DNA of 5,590 nt from Phenylobacterium sp. (GTDB taxonomy: Bacteria; Pseudomonadota; Alphaproteobacteria; Caulobacterales; Caulobacteraceae). The notes under the pieces were generated by a model that saw only the letters and a list, made by a program, of their open reading frames with translations, searched no databases and was not told where the DNA came from. A program made the position numbers and the translations under genes. How positions within the stretch are numbered: the first letter of the stretch is position 1; the number at the start of each line of letters is the position of its first letter. Positions 5,172 through 5,590 of this stretch are shown here, in pieces. The stretch spans positions 1 to 5,590 of the forward strand of contig JANXXA010000584.1 of NCBI GenBank assembly GCA_025350885.1, written 5' to 3'.

Positions 5172-5590
5172 ATGGCCGTCACGACGATCCTCCAGGGCCG
5201 CCCGGGCCCGTCCGTCCAGCAGGTTCTGGCCGGCGATGTGAATCCCGCGCCGGCGGTGATGCTGGCGGAGTCGCCGGCGCAGGGCCTCGGCGCCGCCGAC
5301 GTGCCGATCGACCGCTATTTCTCCAAAGCCTGGCACGACCGCGAGGTCGAGAAGGTCTGGCGCAAGACCTGGCAGCTGGCCTGCCGTCTGGAGGAGATCC
5401 CCAATGTCGGCGACCACGTGGTCTATGAGATCGTCCACGATTCGCTGATCGTCGTGCGCGTCGGTCCGGGCGACATCCGCGCCTATGTGAATTCCTGTCT
5501 GCACCGCGGCACCCAGCTGCGCGCCGAGGGCGGCTGCGTGAAGCAGTTCCGCTGCCCGTTCCACGGCTTCACCTGGAGCCTCGAAGGCCA
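5172..5590 (+). CDS. Rieske-type aromatic ring-hydroxylating oxygenase alpha subunit, N-terminal part (runs off window)
   Basis: The visible 139 residues include the leader of an oxygenase alpha subunit (YFSKAWHDREVEKVWRKTWQ at 49-68, then a CRLEEIPNVGDHVVY beta-strand segment) and a complete Rieske [2Fe-2S] motif: Cys109-x-His111, 16 residues, Cys128-x2-His131 (SCLHRGTQL...RCPFHGFTW). In this family the cluster passes electrons to a mononuclear Fe(II) in the C-terminal domain, which hydroxylates or demethylates aromatic or other cyclic substrates using O2 and a reductase partner. The catalytic domain and its 2-His-1-carboxylate ligands lie beyond the window, so substrate and subunit make-up cannot be judged. 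The start is ATG 5172, with AAGGG eight bases upstream; the region before it in this frame has no other credible start. The ~48 residues ahead of the homologous part are somewhat longer than in many relatives. The divergent DUF3237 gene fits a catabolic locus. Confidence 0.92.
   Translation, partial: MAVTTILQGRPGPSVQQVLAGDVNPAPAVMLAESPAQGLGAADVPIDRYFSKAWHDREVEKVWRKTWQLACRLEEIPNVGDHVVYEIVHDSLIVVRVGPGDIRAYVNSCLHRGTQLRAEGGCVKQFRCPFHGFTWSLEG

Noticed and set aside
5073..5564. N-terminal extension of the DUF3237 frame up to 5564
   Set aside because: DUF3237 homology begins at the ATG at 5072. The extension is antisense to the Rieske gene and crosses the divergent intergenic region.
1..5590. CRISPR array, insertion sequence or integrase
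   Set aside because: No regularly spaced direct repeats, transposase or recombinase motifs, or terminal inverted repeats bounding a coding unit were seen.

Overview
This is a GC-rich (roughly two thirds G+C) chromosomal window, probably from an alphaproteobacterium of the Caulobacterales type. That placement is inference. It rests on strong G/C bias at third codon positions, an XRE regulator of the alphaproteobacterial FQQ(I/V)QKYE..NR subtype, a GC-rich extragenic palindrome of a kind common in that group, and a DUF3237 gene divergent from a Rieske oxygenase gene. There is no rRNA, tRNA, CRISPR array or complete insertion sequence.

Left end (1-968). The first ~190 bases encode, on the plus strand, an internal piece of an exo-beta-N-acetylmuramidase of the NamZ/DUF1343 family. 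The match stops abruptly at about 190-200. The N-terminal part of an XRE-family repressor begins on the opposite strand at the same point, and its reading frame runs on antisense through the namZ remnant. This looks like two convergent genes fused by loss of both 3' ends. A 256-base gap follows, holding the regulator's upstream region and two small inverted repeats. Next is a short plus-strand gene for an 83-residue protein resembling phage-type proteins with an EGxxxAxxGDWI core.

Middle (968-4607). Two perfect hairpins in tandem (18 and 20 bp stems) sit between the small gene and an AGE-family sugar epimerase/isomerase gene (1109-2245, plus). Converging on it is a minus-strand two-gene unit. 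The promoter-proximal gene encodes a tandem-duplicated HxlR-type regulator, each half followed by a putative His/Cys3 metal site. The distal gene encodes a 350-residue glutathione S-transferase-like protein. Just upstream of the regulator lies a 120-base palindromic element (4411-4530) that can fold as a 13 bp outer stem enclosing three hairpins, a cloverleaf shape.

Right end (4608-5590). A DUF3237 gene (minus) and the start of a Rieske-type ring-hydroxylating oxygenase alpha-subunit gene (plus, cut by the window edge) diverge from a 99-base intergenic region. This pairing suggests catabolism of aromatic or other cyclic compounds. The regulator/GST pair could serve electrophile handling in the same setting, but nothing in the sequence proves that link.

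The strongest oddities are the namZ/XRE tail-to-tail junction, the tandem perfect hairpins, the cloverleaf repeat, and the twin-domain, twin-metal-site HxlR protein. I see no convincing complete new system.
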